NCBI GenBank assembly: GCA_963785245.1
Contig: CAWAUO010000001.1
Coordinates: forward strand, 186,001 to 250,000
From: JAHEEL01 sp963785245
GTDB lineage: Bacteria > Actinomycetota > Acidimicrobiia > Spongiisociales > UBA5794
Direction of reading: 5' to 3'
DNA length: 64,000 nucleotides
Made by a program: the position numbers and the translations under genes. Positions within the stretch are counted from its first letter, which is position 1. Every line of letters starts with the position of its first letter. This document shows, piece by piece, positions 34,603-44,443 of this stretch. Below the pieces are notes generated by a model. It searched no databases and was not told where the DNA came from. It saw only the letters and a program-made list of their open reading frames with translations.

Positions 34603-35822
34603 TGTCGGCTCAAGGGGTCACTGCAACGCTTCGGCGAGTTTGTCTGATGGTGTCATCCATCCGAGGGTTTGTCGAGGCCGGCCGTTGAGGGAGTGGGCTG
34701 CGGCGTCGAGAGCGGCTTGGGTCAAGATCGACATGTCGGTGCCTTTCGGGTAGTACTGGCGCAACAGGCCGTTGGTGTTCTCATTCGATCCGCGTTGCCA
34801 CGGCGATTTCGGGTCGCAGAAGTAGACCTGGACACCCGTATCGATCGTGAACTGGGCGTGTTGCGCCATCTCTTTGCCCTGGTCCCATGTCAGCGATTGC
34901 CAGAGATGCTGCGGGGAGGCGCTGCACCGTCGCCGCCAACGCCGTACGGACGGCTTCAGCAGTGTTGCCGTCGGGGAGGCTGAAGAGCATCACATAGCGG
35001 GACCAGCGTTCGACGAGGGTGCCGATCGTGGTCTGGCGTTTGCCCATGATGAGGTCGCCTTCCCAATGGCCGGGCACGGCCCGGTCCTCCACTTCGGCGG
35101 GCCGCTCCGAGATCATGACCGGGTCGACGATCCGGCCCTGTGCCTGACGGCGGCCGGGCGCCTCTGGGCCGCCGGTTCGCTCGGCGGGTATGGAGATGCT
35201 TGGTGAGTTCACGTTTCAAGCCGCCGCGGGCTTGGATGAACAACGTCAGATAGATCGTCTCGTGTGACACGTGCATCTCCTCGTCGCCAGGGTACGTGCG
35301 GGCCAGCCGCCCTGCGATCTGTTGCGGCGACCACCGCTCGGCAAGCAACTCCTCCACCGCGGCCCGCAACGCTTGGTTCGAAGCCAGCTTGCAGTCCTGC
35401 GGCCTGCGGGCTCGCTGCCACGCCGCCCGATCCTCGCGATGCGCCCAATACCGGCGGCCGCCGCCGTTGCGGGCTACTTCTCGACTCAGCGTCGATGGGG
35501 CACGCCCCAACCGGTGAGCCACGACCCGAAGCGACTCGCCCGCAGCGACACCACGCGAGATCTCCTCCCGCTCAACCAGCGACAACTGCCGAACCGACCG
35601 CCGCCGAACTGCGGGCCGCACCCCACCCGAAGCTTCCACGAACGCCCGAATCGACGCCGCCGATCTCCCAAGCCGGCGTCCGATCGACCGGTTCGACTCA
35701 CCAGCCTGCCGCCGATCCCACACCTCGACCCGCTCCGACTCAGTGAACACCGCCACAACAACCTCCTCAATGAGAAACCACCGTTCTCACCAAGAATGTT
35801 GCGTTCACCCCCAGAGACCACA
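34603..35822 (-). mobile_element. IS30-type element, copy A
   Basis: Ends related as imperfect inverted repeats (TGTCGGCTCAAGGGGTCA on one side; complement of TGTGGTCTCTGGGGGTGA on the other). It splits an island palindrome: CACATATCGGC remains at 34592-34602 and GCACATACGGGCGGC at 35823-35837, with GC possibly duplicated. Confidence 0.78.
34618..35756 (-). pseudogene. IS30-family transposase, frameshifted (copy A)
   Basis: Relative to the intact copy at 46370, two frame changes occur. The first is an extra base near 35145 (GGCACAGGG where copy B has GGCAAGGG). The second lies at CTCCCCGCAGCATCTC, where the frame passes from QRLP to the DQGKEMAQ region. The N-terminal HTH (ESERVEVWDRRQAGES, SIGRRLGRS) and the DDE core (PGHWEGDLIMGK, PWQRGSNENTNGLLRQY) are otherwise conserved. 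The second frame change is also present in copy B. Confidence 0.8.
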
Positions 35823-35881
35823 GCACATACGGGCGGCATCGTGTCGGAGTAGCTCGTTGGGGCTCCGCCCGAAGAGGCGGG

Positions 35882-35968
35882 CTACTTGTTGTCTTCGCTC
35901 TTCCGCTTGCGGAACAGGAAGAGCACGGCGAATGCTGCGAGTCCGATCGTCAAGGCTGCGGCGACCAC
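35882..35968 (-). CDS. Small single-pass membrane peptide
   Basis: 28 residues from GTG at 35968: a hydrophobic stretch (VVAAALTIGLAAFAVLFLF) followed by a basic tail RKRKSEDNK and a stop. GGAGG lies six bases upstream of this GTG; a second GTG at 35974 is too close to it. A hairpin with arms GCCCGCCTC / GGGCGGAGC follows. It could be a genuine small membrane protein or the end of a longer lost gene. It sits between two island palindromes. Confidence 0.45.
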   Translation of the reverse strand: MVAAALTIGLAAFAVLFLFRKRKSEDNK

Positions 35969-36041
35969 GGCCACCCTCCAAGAGCGGGGAATCTGTCGCC
36001 GACATCATCTGCCCGATGTCGAATCCAGTCAACCCTGACCC

Positions 36042-36066
36042 GCACATGTCGGCACCTATGGCGGCC
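36042..36066 (+). repeat. Island palindrome (degenerate right arm)
   Basis: CACATGT-CGGCAC-CTATGGCGG: the left arm is weak, the loop CGGCACC is in the same orientation as elsewhere, and the right arm lacks one G. Confidence 0.55.
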
Positions 36067-36089
36067 TGGGTCAGGCCGTGACGGAATGA

Positions 36090-37490
36090 CTCTCCTATGT
36101 GCGTGGTTTTGTCAAGGTGCTTTCGGGTTGGGTGGACAGGACTGGGTTGGGCGACACCGTGGTGGTGGCAGGCTCCTATGAGGTCACACCGCCCTGGCGG
36201 GGTGGGTGGGGTCGACAGGTCATTACGAGGACAGCACCAGAAATGGTGCGTCAGCCGGATACTGGGTCAGACCCCACACCGGATCGGTTCATGCGGCTCG
36301 TGGGAGGTGTTTGAACGTTTGTCGGGCGACGTAGCGTTTCAGGCAGCGCATGATCTCGCGTGTGGAGAGGCCTTCGGCTCGGCGCCGCCGCACGTAGTTG
36401 CGGGTCTCGGCGTCGCTGCTCATGCGGGTCAACACGATCTGGTAGAGCGCCGCGTTGGCGTGCCGGTCTCCGCCATGATTCAATCTGACACGGCCTGTGG
36501 TCTTGCCCGATCCGGTCGGGACTGGTGAGACGCCGCACAGATGCGCCCACGACCGTTCCGTATGCAACCGGTCAGGGTTGTCGCCCGCCGTGACGAGCAG
36601 GGTGGCGGCGGTGGCGGCACCGACGCCGTAACACTCGAGGAGCGAAGGCGCCGTGGCGCCGATCAGTTCGGTGAGAGCACCATCGATGCTGCGCATCTCG
36701 TCATCAAGATCCTCGATGCGACGGGCGAGGCCCCGGATCACCGTGTTCGTTGTGAACACGATCGGGTCGGAACCCTTACGGGGCCGCATCGCAGCAGCCT
36801 CAGACACGAGTCCGGTCTTGTAACGGTCCTTGAAACGTGTCCGGATCTCGTCGGGGCCACAGATCACGACCTGGCGGAGCTGGTTCAACGTCTGATTGCG
36901 TTGCATGCGTGCTGAACGGCGGGCAATCATCAACACCCTGATCTGTTCCACCGTCCCGTCACGCCGCTTCGGCGTCGACGTTCGCTTCCCCGGACAGGGC
37001 GCCACGTGCTGCAGCCTCGGCGTCGATCGGATCCGACTTCCCCAACTTGCGGCGCTTCTGACGATTCGGCCGATCCACCTCCACCATCACGATCCCCTCA
37101 CGATGGAGATGTCGGGCCAGGCCGACGCCATACGACCCGGTGCCCTCGACACCGACCTTGACGACCGGACCAAACCCCGACGAGCCAAGACAACAAGCGA
37201 CCGATAGCCGGCTGCGTCTGTCGGGAACGACTCGATCCCCAACAGGCTCCGTTCTCATCGAGCGCCGCTGCGACATGCACATCGGCATGCGTGTCCACAC
37301 CACCAACCACACTGGATACCATCGACATGACCGCCCCTTTCTCTCGCTAACAGGCGGAAGGGGTGGCACACGCCACCGGGACGGCGGACCGAGACCAACC
37401 GAACTGGTCGTATCAGTTCAACCGGACCCTCACCGCCCAACCGGGGCGTGCAACACCACCCAGATCATCGCAAATCAACACACCCAGCCG
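36090..37490 (-). mobile_element. IS110-type element, copy 2
   Basis: Same ends as copy 1. Its right end is followed by ATACGGGCGGTGG, a half palindrome. The left flank is the palindrome at 36042-36066 after a short spacer. Confidence 0.78.
36289..37328 (-). pseudogene. IS110-family transposase, frameshifted (copy 2)
   Basis: The N-terminus (MSMVSSVVGGVDTHADVHVAAAL) is in one frame, the rest (from about 37005) in another, with additional small indels between 37000 and 37260 in the RuvC-like part. The C-terminus is intact here (GLSTREIMRCLKRYVARQT), showing the original end that copy 1 has lost. Confidence 0.85.
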
Positions 37491-37504
37491 GATACGGGCG
37501 GTGG

Positions 37505-38542
37505 CTACGTTGGTCGGCCAGTTCCTAGACGACGCCACACATCCATACCTGTGTTCTTTTGTAGGACTTGGATGTAGTCGGGGATGCCCGGGGCGCTCAC
37601 CCTGGTCAGTTCATGCATCTCCTCAGGTTCCAGGTTCCAGGTCAGAGCTGCCATATTGTCAGTGAGTTGCTCGACGGTCCGGACACCAAGAAGCACGGAA
37701 GAAACCGCATGCCGGTTCCGAACCCAGTTGAGAGCAACTTGACTCATCGTTGCTTGTCTCGCCGTAGCAATCTCGCGAACCGTTTCGAGGATGCACCACG
37801 TGCGGTCTTGGTTGCGCCGATCGTAGGCCTCGACGCCTCGGCTCGGGTCTTCACCAAGTCGCGTTGCCCCGGTGGGTCGTTCGACGGGTGAGTACTTGCC
37901 GGTCAGCCATCCACCCCCAAGGGGAGACCACGGCAGGACTCCCAGACCGTTCTCCATGGCTGCAGGCAGAACCTCCAACTCTATGTCTCGGACCAACAGG
38001 TTGTACTGCGGTTGGAGCGACGCAATCGGTCCGACCCCGAGATCTCGGGCAGCGGCGACGGCCCGCTCGATCTGCCAACCGGTGTAGTTCGAAACCCCGA
38101 TGTAGCGGACCTTCCCGTCCGCAACGAATTCGCCGAGAACGCCGAGCGTTTCATCAATCGGAACCTCTGGATCCCATGCATGCATCTGATACAGATCGAG
38201 ATGATCGGTCTGAAGGCGCCGCAGACTGGCATCTATGGCGCGAGGTAGGTAATCGTGTCCCGCACCGCTCCATCCGGGACCGTCAGCCATCGGGAACCGT
38301 GCTTTCGTCGTCAAGACGATCTGATCCCGGTTCGAACGACTGACAAGCCAACGCCCCACGATCTCCTCGGAGACACCGCGGGAGTACACATCGGCCGTAT
38401 CGACGAAACGACCACCATCCTCGAAGTAGTGATCAAGAATCGAATGCGAAGTGACCTCGTCCGACTCGGCCCCGAACGTCATCGTCCCGAGACCAAACAC
38501 GCTCACCGCGAGTTCGGTCGCTCCCAGTTCCCTGATCTCCAT
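37505..38542 (-). CDS. Aldo/keto reductase
   Basis: 345 residues. A (beta/alpha)8 NADPH-dependent oxidoreductase. The tetrad is visible: Asp and Tyr in FVDTADVYSRG, Lys in LTTKARF, His in LYQMHAWD. The cofactor-end motifs PLGGGWLTGKY and SSVLLGVRTVEQL are also present. Similar to the aryl-alcohol dehydrogenase/L-glyceraldehyde reductase-like group; substrate unknown. The ATG at 38542 (MEIRELGATELAVSVFGLG) is chosen by family N-terminus. It is a single-gene unit immediately after the right end of IS110 copy 2. Confidence 0.9.
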   Translation of the reverse strand: MEIRELGATELAVSVFGLGTMTFGAESDEVTSHSILDHYFEDGGRFVDTADVYSRGVSEEIVGRWLVSRSNRDQIVLTTKARFPMADGPGWSGAGHDYLPRAIDASLRRLQTDHLDLYQMHAWDPEVPIDETLGVLGEFVADGKVRYIGVSNYTGWQIERAVAAARDLGVGPIASLQPQYNLLVRDIELEVLPAAMENGLGVLPWSPLGGGWLTGKYSPVERPTGATRLGEDPSRGVEAYDRRNQDRTWCILETVREIATARQATMSQVALNWVRNRHAVSSVLLGVRTVEQLTDNMAALTWNLEPEEMHELTRVSAPGIPDYIQVLQKNTGMDVWRRLGTGRPT

Positions 38543-39038
38543 ACACGAAGCGTACCAATGACACCGACAGGAAGAACCCCCCAAAGCTGCCGTCCATGTC
38601 GGCACTCGTGCGCTCCCTGCGCGCCGCACATAACGGGCTCTCTTGCTGTGTCTGTGGGTCAGTTTCGGCCTGGGAGTTGCGGTGGGTGGTCGAGGGCGAG
38701 GAGTGCGAGAGCGATGAGAGGGTCGGGGCTGTGGTACCCGAACGCGTTCCGGGTGAGCGAGCCGATCCTGCTGCCGGTACTGGATCCGGGGCGGCTCGGC
38801 CTCACTGAACACCGGAGTCGTGCTGGCATCGAGGGCTCGCCGACTTCACCGACCGGCTTCTCGGTCGTACCTTCGACGCCGGTGAGCGTCAACCCGCAGA
38901 CGCGTTGACAGACTCGGTTGCTCTGAACCCCGTATTGCAGCACTCGTTGTCGAGCCTTTAGACGGCGCGAAACCTAGGAGCACGGGGGGTTCAGCCGCTC
39001 GGAACCTCCCCAACGCACCCACAGATACAGCAGGAGAG
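38543..39038. other. Intergenic stretch with repeat and transposase remnants
   Basis: No intact gene. Holds a half palindrome-like stretch GCCGCACATAACGGGC at 38623-38638 and a transposase C-terminal remnant on the reverse strand. Confidence 0.6.
38659..38800 (-). pseudogene. ISL3-type transposase, C-terminal remnant
   Basis: TRNAFGYHSPDPLIALALL followed by PPQLPGRN and a stop resembles the end of ISL3/IS1096-type transposases (R-x-FGFHS-x-x-ALIAL pattern). Only about 45 codons can be aligned by eye. A remnant, not a functional gene. Confidence 0.4.
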
Positions 39039-39063
39039 CGCCATATCGGCACCTATGGGCGGC
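39039..39063 (+). repeat. Island palindrome
   Basis: GCCATAT-CGGCACC-TATGGGCGGC. Preceded by ACAGATACAGCAGGAGAG, which is shared with the copy at 39929, so the acetyltransferase gene is bounded by two direct copies of an about 45-bp repeat. Wider outer arms CGCACCCAC / GTGGGTTGCG suggest a larger hairpin. Confidence 0.75.
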
Positions 39064-39114
39064 GCTGCCGTCCGCCGTGGGTTGCGTCAATGTCGCGGGA
39101 GTCCGTCACTCCGC

Positions 39115-39687
39115 CTAGGCGAAGCGACGTTGATCGATCTCTCTACTCACGGTGGCCGGGTTCCCAACGACGACGGTGTTTGGGGGAACGTCTCGCGTGA
39201 CCACTGCGCCTGCGCCTACGACGGCATTGCTCCCAATCGTCACGTTCGGTAGGACAACAGCCCTGCCGCCGATCCACACGTTGTCTTCGATCACGATCGG
39301 CTCGGTCACTTCCCATCCTGCGATTCTTGCGTCCGCTTGGAGGAGATGTGCAGCGGTGTAGATCTGAACGGCCGGACCGATCATGACGTGGTTGCCGATA
39401 CGGACCTCGTTGTTGTCGAGGATCGTGCAGAAGGCGTTCAGGTACGCGTTGTGGCCGATGTAGGTGTTCTCGCCGTAGCTGCAATGGAACGGCGGCTCGA
39501 CCATAGAGTTCTCACCGATCCCGCCGAACAGCAGTTCCAGAATGACGCGACGTTCCGACATCGTGGCTGCATGGTTGAATCGATAGACCAGATCTCTCGT
39601 CGTGCGTCGCACCGCATCGAGATCGGGATCGAGCATGTTGTACGGCTCTCCCGCCAGCATCTTCTCTTTGGCGGACCGTGCGGGCAT
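39115..39687 (-). CDS. Maltose O-acetyltransferase-like enzyme
   Basis: 190 residues. Left-handed beta-helix acetyltransferase: N-terminal Mac domain (EKMLAGEPYNMLDPDLDA), then hexapeptide repeats (VRIGNHVMIGPAVQIYTAAH, PIVIEDNVWIGGRAVVLP, VTIGSNAVVGAGAVVTRDV). Acetyl-CoA-dependent, acting on sugars such as maltose, glucose or Nod-factor-like molecules; cytoplasmic trimer. Catalytic His lies in TAAH. Start ATG at 39687. It is a single-gene unit between direct repeats at 39039 and 39929. Confidence 0.92.
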   Translation of the reverse strand: MPARSAKEKMLAGEPYNMLDPDLDAVRRTTRDLVYRFNHAATMSERRVILELLFGGIGENSMVEPPFHCSYGENTYIGHNAYLNAFCTILDNNEVRIGNHVMIGPAVQIYTAAHLLQADARIAGWEVTEPIVIEDNVWIGGRAVVLPNVTIGSNAVVGAGAVVTRDVPPNTVVVGNPATVSREIDQRRFA

Positions 39688-39928
39688 CGGACCCCTCCCA
39701 TTCTCCACCGAACCTACCGATTCCGACCGGCGCTGACAACCCATCGACTGCCGCGGCAGATACGCCACCCAGCACGAGTGGTGGCGACACGCTCTGCCCA
39801 GATCTGGCATCTGAAGGACATACGGTCCGATCGGTGTCGCGTACGAACACGACTCCGAAGTCACCGTTTGAATCAAGACAGGTCCGATTCGAACCGGGCG
39901 GGAATACCACCCGCACATACAGCAGGAG

Positions 39929-39955
39929 AGCCACATATCGGCACCTATGGGCGGC
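39929..39955 (+). repeat. Island palindrome
   Basis: GCCACATAT-CGGCACC-TATGGGCGGC, preceded by ACATACAGCAGGAGAG as at 39039. Confidence 0.78.
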
Positions 39956-39980
39956 CAGATTGCAGGTTGTGGGCTACAAC

Positions 39981-40919
39981 CTAGAGGGGTTGGGGTGTTG
40001 GTGGTGTCCAGGTCTTGTCCAGTACGGCGGGTTGTGGCCGGTAGAGACGCACGACGTAGTTCCATCCGTCTGTCACGTACAGATGGTTGGCGAGGCCCTC
40101 TCCCTCAGGTGCGAGGTTGAGGATCACAGAACCGTCGGCGTCGGCCCTTGCCGTGACACTGTTGAGGCTGTACGAGTTGTACGGGTTGGCCTCGAAGTAG
40201 CCGTCACGGTTGTAGATGCTCACCGACCAGAAAGCGTCCACGGGCACGTCACGGATCGTGAACGTGTATCGCCCAGCGGGTCTCGGCTCGCTTTCGATGT
40301 AGTAGTAGGCCTCGGTTTCCGGCAGACCACCCCAGCCAGTTGCCGTGCCAATCAGATGCCGGATCGGGTCGACGTCTGACTGGTTGCCGAACGTACGAGT
40401 GGTATCGGGCACGCCTTCGCCGAGCGCAAGCAGCGCGTCCTTCGTGGCTTTGAAACTGTCGAGGTCGTATTCGGGATGGGTGTAAGCGTTCTCCGAGTTG
40501 AGGTCCAGGATGACCTGGTCTTGGAGCCTGTTGACCTCGGCGATGTCGTCAGGATCGTTGGCATCGACCAGGATTCGCACTCCGGCCATGACGAACGGAG
40601 TGTCGTGGTCCTCCACCGACAGTTCATGAGTGCCGGGTTCGCTGAACACACGATTGATGTAGTGATCCTCGTTGATCACCATCAGCGTCATATACCGTCC
40701 CCCAACGTCTGGCAGTGTCACTGTTCCACCGCCGCTGATATCGACGATCGCCCCGCTGTAGAGCGTGTCTCGGTTCATCCGAATGACCGTCTGCTGATCC
40801 ACGGGAGTCGGGACTCGCAAGTGAATCCACCGGTTGATGCCGCCCGCCATCGCCAGCGGAGCGTCGAACATCGCCGCCGTCTCCGCCCGGATATAGTTGT
40901 CAACATTCACAAGAGTCAT
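39981..40919 (-). CDS. DUF1254/DUF1214-domain protein
   Basis: 312 residues. N-terminal DUF1254 (VIRMNRDTLYSGAIVDIS, YMTLMVINEDHYIN) and C-terminal DUF1214 (FWSVSIYNRDGYFEANPYN, YSLNSVTARADADGS, NWLP-like GWNYVVRLYRPQP). These proteins are widespread and usually exported, but no signal peptide is present here. Function is unknown. Start ATG at 40919. It is a single-gene unit bounded by palindromes at 39929 and 41012. Confidence 0.85.
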   Translation of the reverse strand: MTLVNVDNYIRAETAAMFDAPLAMAGGINRWIHLRVPTPVDQQTVIRMNRDTLYSGAIVDISGGGTVTLPDVGGRYMTLMVINEDHYINRVFSEPGTHELSVEDHDTPFVMAGVRILVDANDPDDIAEVNRLQDQVILDLNSENAYTHPEYDLDSFKATKDALLALGEGVPDTTRTFGNQSDVDPIRHLIGTATGWGGLPETEAYYYIESEPRPAGRYTFTIRDVPVDAFWSVSIYNRDGYFEANPYNSYSLNSVTARADADGSVILNLAPEGEGLANHLYVTDGWNYVVRLYRPQPAVLDKTWTPPTPQPL

Positions 40920-41011
40920 AGCCAGTCCCTTCCACACCAAACAGGTTGCCAACAATGACACCGAGCCTAGAGAAACCCGAGCCTACCTGCCGCCGCTGAA
41001 CGCCACTGCAA

Positions 41012-41030
41012 CCGCCCATAACGGCTGTGC
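41012..41030 (+). repeat. Island palindrome (left half)
   Basis: CCGCCCATAACGGC followed by TGTGCTCCC; the sequence up to CGAGCCGCCCAG then meets IS110 copy 3. A related GTGCGCTCCCTGCGCGCCGC stretch occurs near 38609. Confidence 0.65.
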
Positions 41031-41048
41031 TCCCTGCGAGCCGCCCAG

Positions 41049-42455
41049 ATTGAATCTCCTATGTGCGTGGTTTTGTCAAGGTGCTTTCGGGTTGGGTGGA
41101 CAGGACTGGGTTGGGCGACACCGTGGTGGTGGCAGGCTCCTATGAGGTCACACCGCCCTGGCGGGGTGCGGGTGGGGTCGACAGGTCAATATGAGGACAG
41201 CACCAGAAATGGTGCGTCAGCCGGTTACTGGGTCAGACCCCACCCGGATCGGTTATGCGGCTCGTGGGAGGTGTTTGAACGTTTGTCGGGCGACGTAGCG
41301 TTTCAGGCAGCGCATGATCTCGCGTGTGGAGAGGCCTTCGGCTCGGCGGCGCCGCACGTAGTTGCGGGTCTCGGCGTCGCTGGACATGCGGGTCAACACG
41401 ATCTGGTAGAGCGCCGCGTTGGCGTGTCGGTCTCCGCCATGATTCAAGTCGGACACGGCCTGTGGTCTTGCCCGATCCGGTCGGGACTGGTGAGACGCCG
41501 CACAGATGCGCCCACGACCGTTCCGTATGCAACCGGTCAGGGTTGTCGCCCGCCGTGACGAGCAGGGTGGCGGCGGTGACGGCACCGACGCCGTAGCACT
41601 CAAGGAGCGACGGAGCGGTCTGGCCGATCAGTTCGGTGAGGGCTTGGTCGATGCTGCGCATCTCGTCATTAAGGTCCTTGATGCGACGGGCGAGACCCCG
41701 GATCACCGTGTTCGTTGTGAACACGATCGGGTCGGAACCCTTACGGGGCCGCATCGCAGCAGCCTCAGACACGAGTCCGGTCTTGTAACGGTCCTTGAAC
41801 CGGGCCCGGACCTCATCCGGTCCACAGATCACGACCTGGCGGAGCTGGTTCAACGTCTGATTGCGTTGCATGCGTGCTGAACGCCGGGCAATCATCAACA
41901 CCCTGATCTGTTCCACCGTCCCGTCACGCCACTTCGGTGTCGTCGTAGCTTCCCCGGACAGGGCGCCACGTGCTGCAGCCTCGGCGTCGATCGGATCCGA
42001 CTTCCCCAACTTGCGGCGCTTCTGACGATTCGGCCGATCCACCTCCACCACTCACGATCCCCTTGGCGATGGAGGTGTCGGGCCAGGCCGACGCCATACG
42101 ACCCGGTGCCCTCGACACCGACCTTGACGACCGGACCAAACCCGGCGAGCCACTCGGCGAGCCGCCGGTAGCCGGCCTCGTTGACCGGGAACGACTCGAT
42201 CCCCAACACGGCTCCGTTCTCATCGAGCGCCGCTGCGACATGCACATCGGCATGCGTGTCCACACCACCAACCACACTGGATACCATCGACATGACTGCC
42301 CCTTTCTCTCGCTAACAGGCGGAAGGGGTGGCACACGCCACCGGGACGGCGGACCGAGACCAACCGAACTGGTCGTATCAGTTCAACCGGACCCTCACCG
42401 CCCAACCGGGGCGTGCAACACCACCCTGATCATCGCAAATCAACACACCCAGCCG
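41049..42455 (-). mobile_element. IS110-type element, copy 3
   Basis: Same ends as copies 1 and 2. Left flank GAGCCGCCCAG, right flank GGATACGGGCGGCGGG, i.e. the two halves of a palindrome. Confidence 0.8.
41253..42293 (-). pseudogene. IS110-family transposase, frameshifted (copy 3)
   Basis: The N-terminal part (41895-42293) is joined to the core (from 42051) across a frame change near 42050, where CACCACTCACGATCC differs from copy 1. A second frame change near 41440 separates the last about 100 residues. All family motifs are present across the three frames. Confidence 0.85.
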
Positions 42456-42641
42456 GATACGGGCGGCGGGATTCGGCCTAGACAGCCTGTGCCTGTGGGA
42501 TACGCGGCGACGCCTACGGCGACCTGTCTGGTGTCCACGGACTCCGCCCCGAGGTGACCCGGCTCCATGAGCTACGTATGGCGACGGTCGAAGCCTGTCT
42601 CGATGCAGAGCTCGCCACATCGACACTCCCCCTTTCGCGTA

Positions 42642-42683
42642 CCTAGGGTTCGCTCCGCCATATGCGACGTTGCGAACCCTGGG
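42642..42683. repeat. Short hairpin related to the long hairpin repeats
   Basis: CCTAGGGTTCGC (42642-42653) and GCGAACCCTGGG (42672-42683) are inverted and share the GCGAACCC-AGGGTTC core with the repeats at 449 and 16337. It lies 25-66 bp downstream of the ammonium transporter stop. Confidence 0.6.
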
Positions 42684-42707
42684 TATGCGACGGGGGTGGA
42701 GCGTCTG

Positions 42708-43943
42708 TCAGTGCCCGTTCGAGCCCGCCGGGTCGAGGTCGGCCGGCGCCGCGATCTGCTCTTGGAATACGAACTCCGGATAGGCCTCACCACCGTGTTC
42801 GGACCGATCGAGACCCGTCCGCTCCTCTGCGACGCTCACCCGCATACCGACCGTGAGATCGATCAGCTTGAAGACGATGAACGATGTGCCGAAGGCCCAT
42901 GCAGCGATGGCGGCCGCACCGATCAGCTGGGTCGCGATCGCGGCATCGCCCGAGAAGAGCGCGACAGCGAGCACGCCCCACAGACCCGCCGTTCCGTGAA
43001 CCGAGATCGCTCCGACCGGATCGTCGATACGCCGACGCTCGAGGATCATGACCGACAACGTCATCAGCACGCCGGCGATCAGTCCGGTCAAGATCGAAAG
43101 TCCGAACGAGATCGACGCTGTCCCCGCCGTGATTCCGACCAGACCGGCGAGAGCACCGTTGAGGGTGAACCCGACGTCTGGCTTCCCGATCAGCACCCAG
43201 GCTGTGATCATTGCACCTACCGAACCCGCGGCGGCCGCCAGCGTTGTTGTCACCGCCGGGGTGGCGATGTCCTGGCCCACCGCGGCGAGCGTGGAGCCCG
43301 CGTTGAATCCGTACCAGCCGAACCACAGGATGAACACGCCGAGGGCGCCGAGCGTCACCGAGTGACCGGGGATCGGCCGCGATTTGCCCTCCTCCGTGAA
43401 CCTCCCGCGACGAGGGCCGACGACCAGAACACCGGCCAGCGCCGCCATGCCGCCGAGCATGTGCACGACACCGGAACCGGCGAAGTCGAAGAATCCCAAC
43501 TCGGCGAGCCACCCACCACCCCATACCCAGTGAGTCACGATCGGGTAGATGAGTCCGGTGATGAAGGGCGTGTAGATCAGATAGGACTTGAACTTGACCC
43601 GCCCCGCGAGAGCGCCCGAGATGATCGTCGCCGCCGTCGCTGCGAAGACGACCTGGAAGAACCACGTCGACGCTTCGGAGTTGTCGTTGAAGAAGAAGCT
43701 CCCGTAGGCGACAAAGCCGCCGACGGACGACCCTCCGTAGGCCAGGGCGAATCCGAACGCCCAGTAGACCAGACTGCCGACCGAGAAGTCCATGACGTTC
43801 TTCATGATGATGTTCCCGGCATTCTTCGCCCGCGTGAAGCCCGCTTCGACGAGCGCGAACCCCGCCTGCATGAACATCACGAGTACCGCGGCGAGAACGA
43901 TCCACATCTCGTTGATCGCTATTCCTACTGCTTCGAGTTCCAC
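42708..43943 (-). CDS. amt: Ammonium transporter
   Basis: 411 residues with eleven expected membrane helices. Signature regions are conserved: MWIVLAAVLVMFMQAGFAL, DFAGSGVVHMLGG (the Asp of the pore family), FGWYGFNAGS and SVHGTAGLWGV, which carries the second pore histidine. AmtB trimers conduct ammonia/ammonium across the inner membrane. No glnK follows. It lies inside the island region between IS110 copy 3 and a MITE, and it is much larger than its neighbours, so it may be resident chromosome sequence or cargo. Start ATG at 43943. Confidence 0.95.
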   Translation of the reverse strand: MELEAVGIAINEMWIVLAAVLVMFMQAGFALVEAGFTRAKNAGNIIMKNVMDFSVGSLVYWAFGFALAYGGSSVGGFVAYGSFFFNDNSEASTWFFQVVFAATAATIISGALAGRVKFKSYLIYTPFITGLIYPIVTHWVWGGGWLAELGFFDFAGSGVVHMLGGMAALAGVLVVGPRRGRFTEEGKSRPIPGHSVTLGALGVFILWFGWYGFNAGSTLAAVGQDIATPAVTTTLAAAAGSVGAMITAWVLIGKPDVGFTLNGALAGLVGITAGTASISFGLSILTGLIAGVLMTLSVMILERRRIDDPVGAISVHGTAGLWGVLAVALFSGDAAIATQLIGAAAIAAWAFGTSFIVFKLIDLTVGMRVSVAEERTGLDRSEHGGEAYPEFVFQEQIAAPADLDPAGSNGH

Positions 43944-44252
43944 CAGCAGCCTCCTTGTTGGCTGCCAGGGAAGCTACGAACCGTCCGTGTCAGGAACGTA
44001 TCTCGTGCGTTACGAGGATTCGACGATTCGATTGCCGGACTGCTTCCGCCACGTTGCGGCCGTGTTTCCTCCCGCACTCCTGCGGCGGCGCCGCTATCAC
44101 CGGGGGGGTCGCGTCGTGGCTTCTGGGTCGTTCCGGCTCTTGGTCTTGTTGATTTGTTCGCGGTTGGAGGTGGGTGGGCTCGTTGCGGTCGCCGTTTCGG
44201 TCGCGAAGCGCTCGCAACGGTCGCGGCTGTGTCGGTGGTAGGCCGCCCATAT
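43944..44252. other. Intergenic region upstream of the ammonium transporter
   Basis: About 310 bp with no convincing gene. It should contain the amt promoter on the reverse strand. Its end (CCGCCCATA) is the left half of an island palindrome interrupted by the MITE. Confidence 0.6.
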
Positions 44253-44417
44253 TGCAGGAATGGGGTATCCGCTTCGGTACAGTCGCCCCTACGGATGTGG
44301 GCCAGCGCCCCACTTTCGGCCCTGAATCGTCGGTCCTGTGGGAATCGAGCACGCTGACGGTCTCCCGGAACGCTCGGCGCCCCACTGCTGTACCGAAGTG
44401 GATACCCCTTTTGCAGG
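44253..44417. mobile_element. MITE-like element with about 20-bp terminal inverted repeats
   Basis: GGGGTATCCGCTTCGGTACAG near the left end is the near-perfect complement of CTGTACCGAAGTGGATACCCC near the right end (one mismatch). Internal GCGCCCCAC and GTGGGCC segments repeat. No coding capacity in about 165 bp. The flanks are CCGCCCATA and ATACGGACGGGG, the halves of an island palindrome, with ATA possibly duplicated. Confidence 0.72.
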
Positions 44418-44443
44418 ATACGGACGGGGCTCTCTGTGGTCTT

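Noticed and set aside
38255..38908. Forward frame of 217 codons
   Set aside because: It overlaps the N-terminal part of the aldo/keto reductase in antisense and has no domain.
42567..44357. A 596-codon forward frame
   Set aside because: It is the antisense shadow of the ammonium transporter and has the composition of a shadow frame (many Arg, Asp, His).
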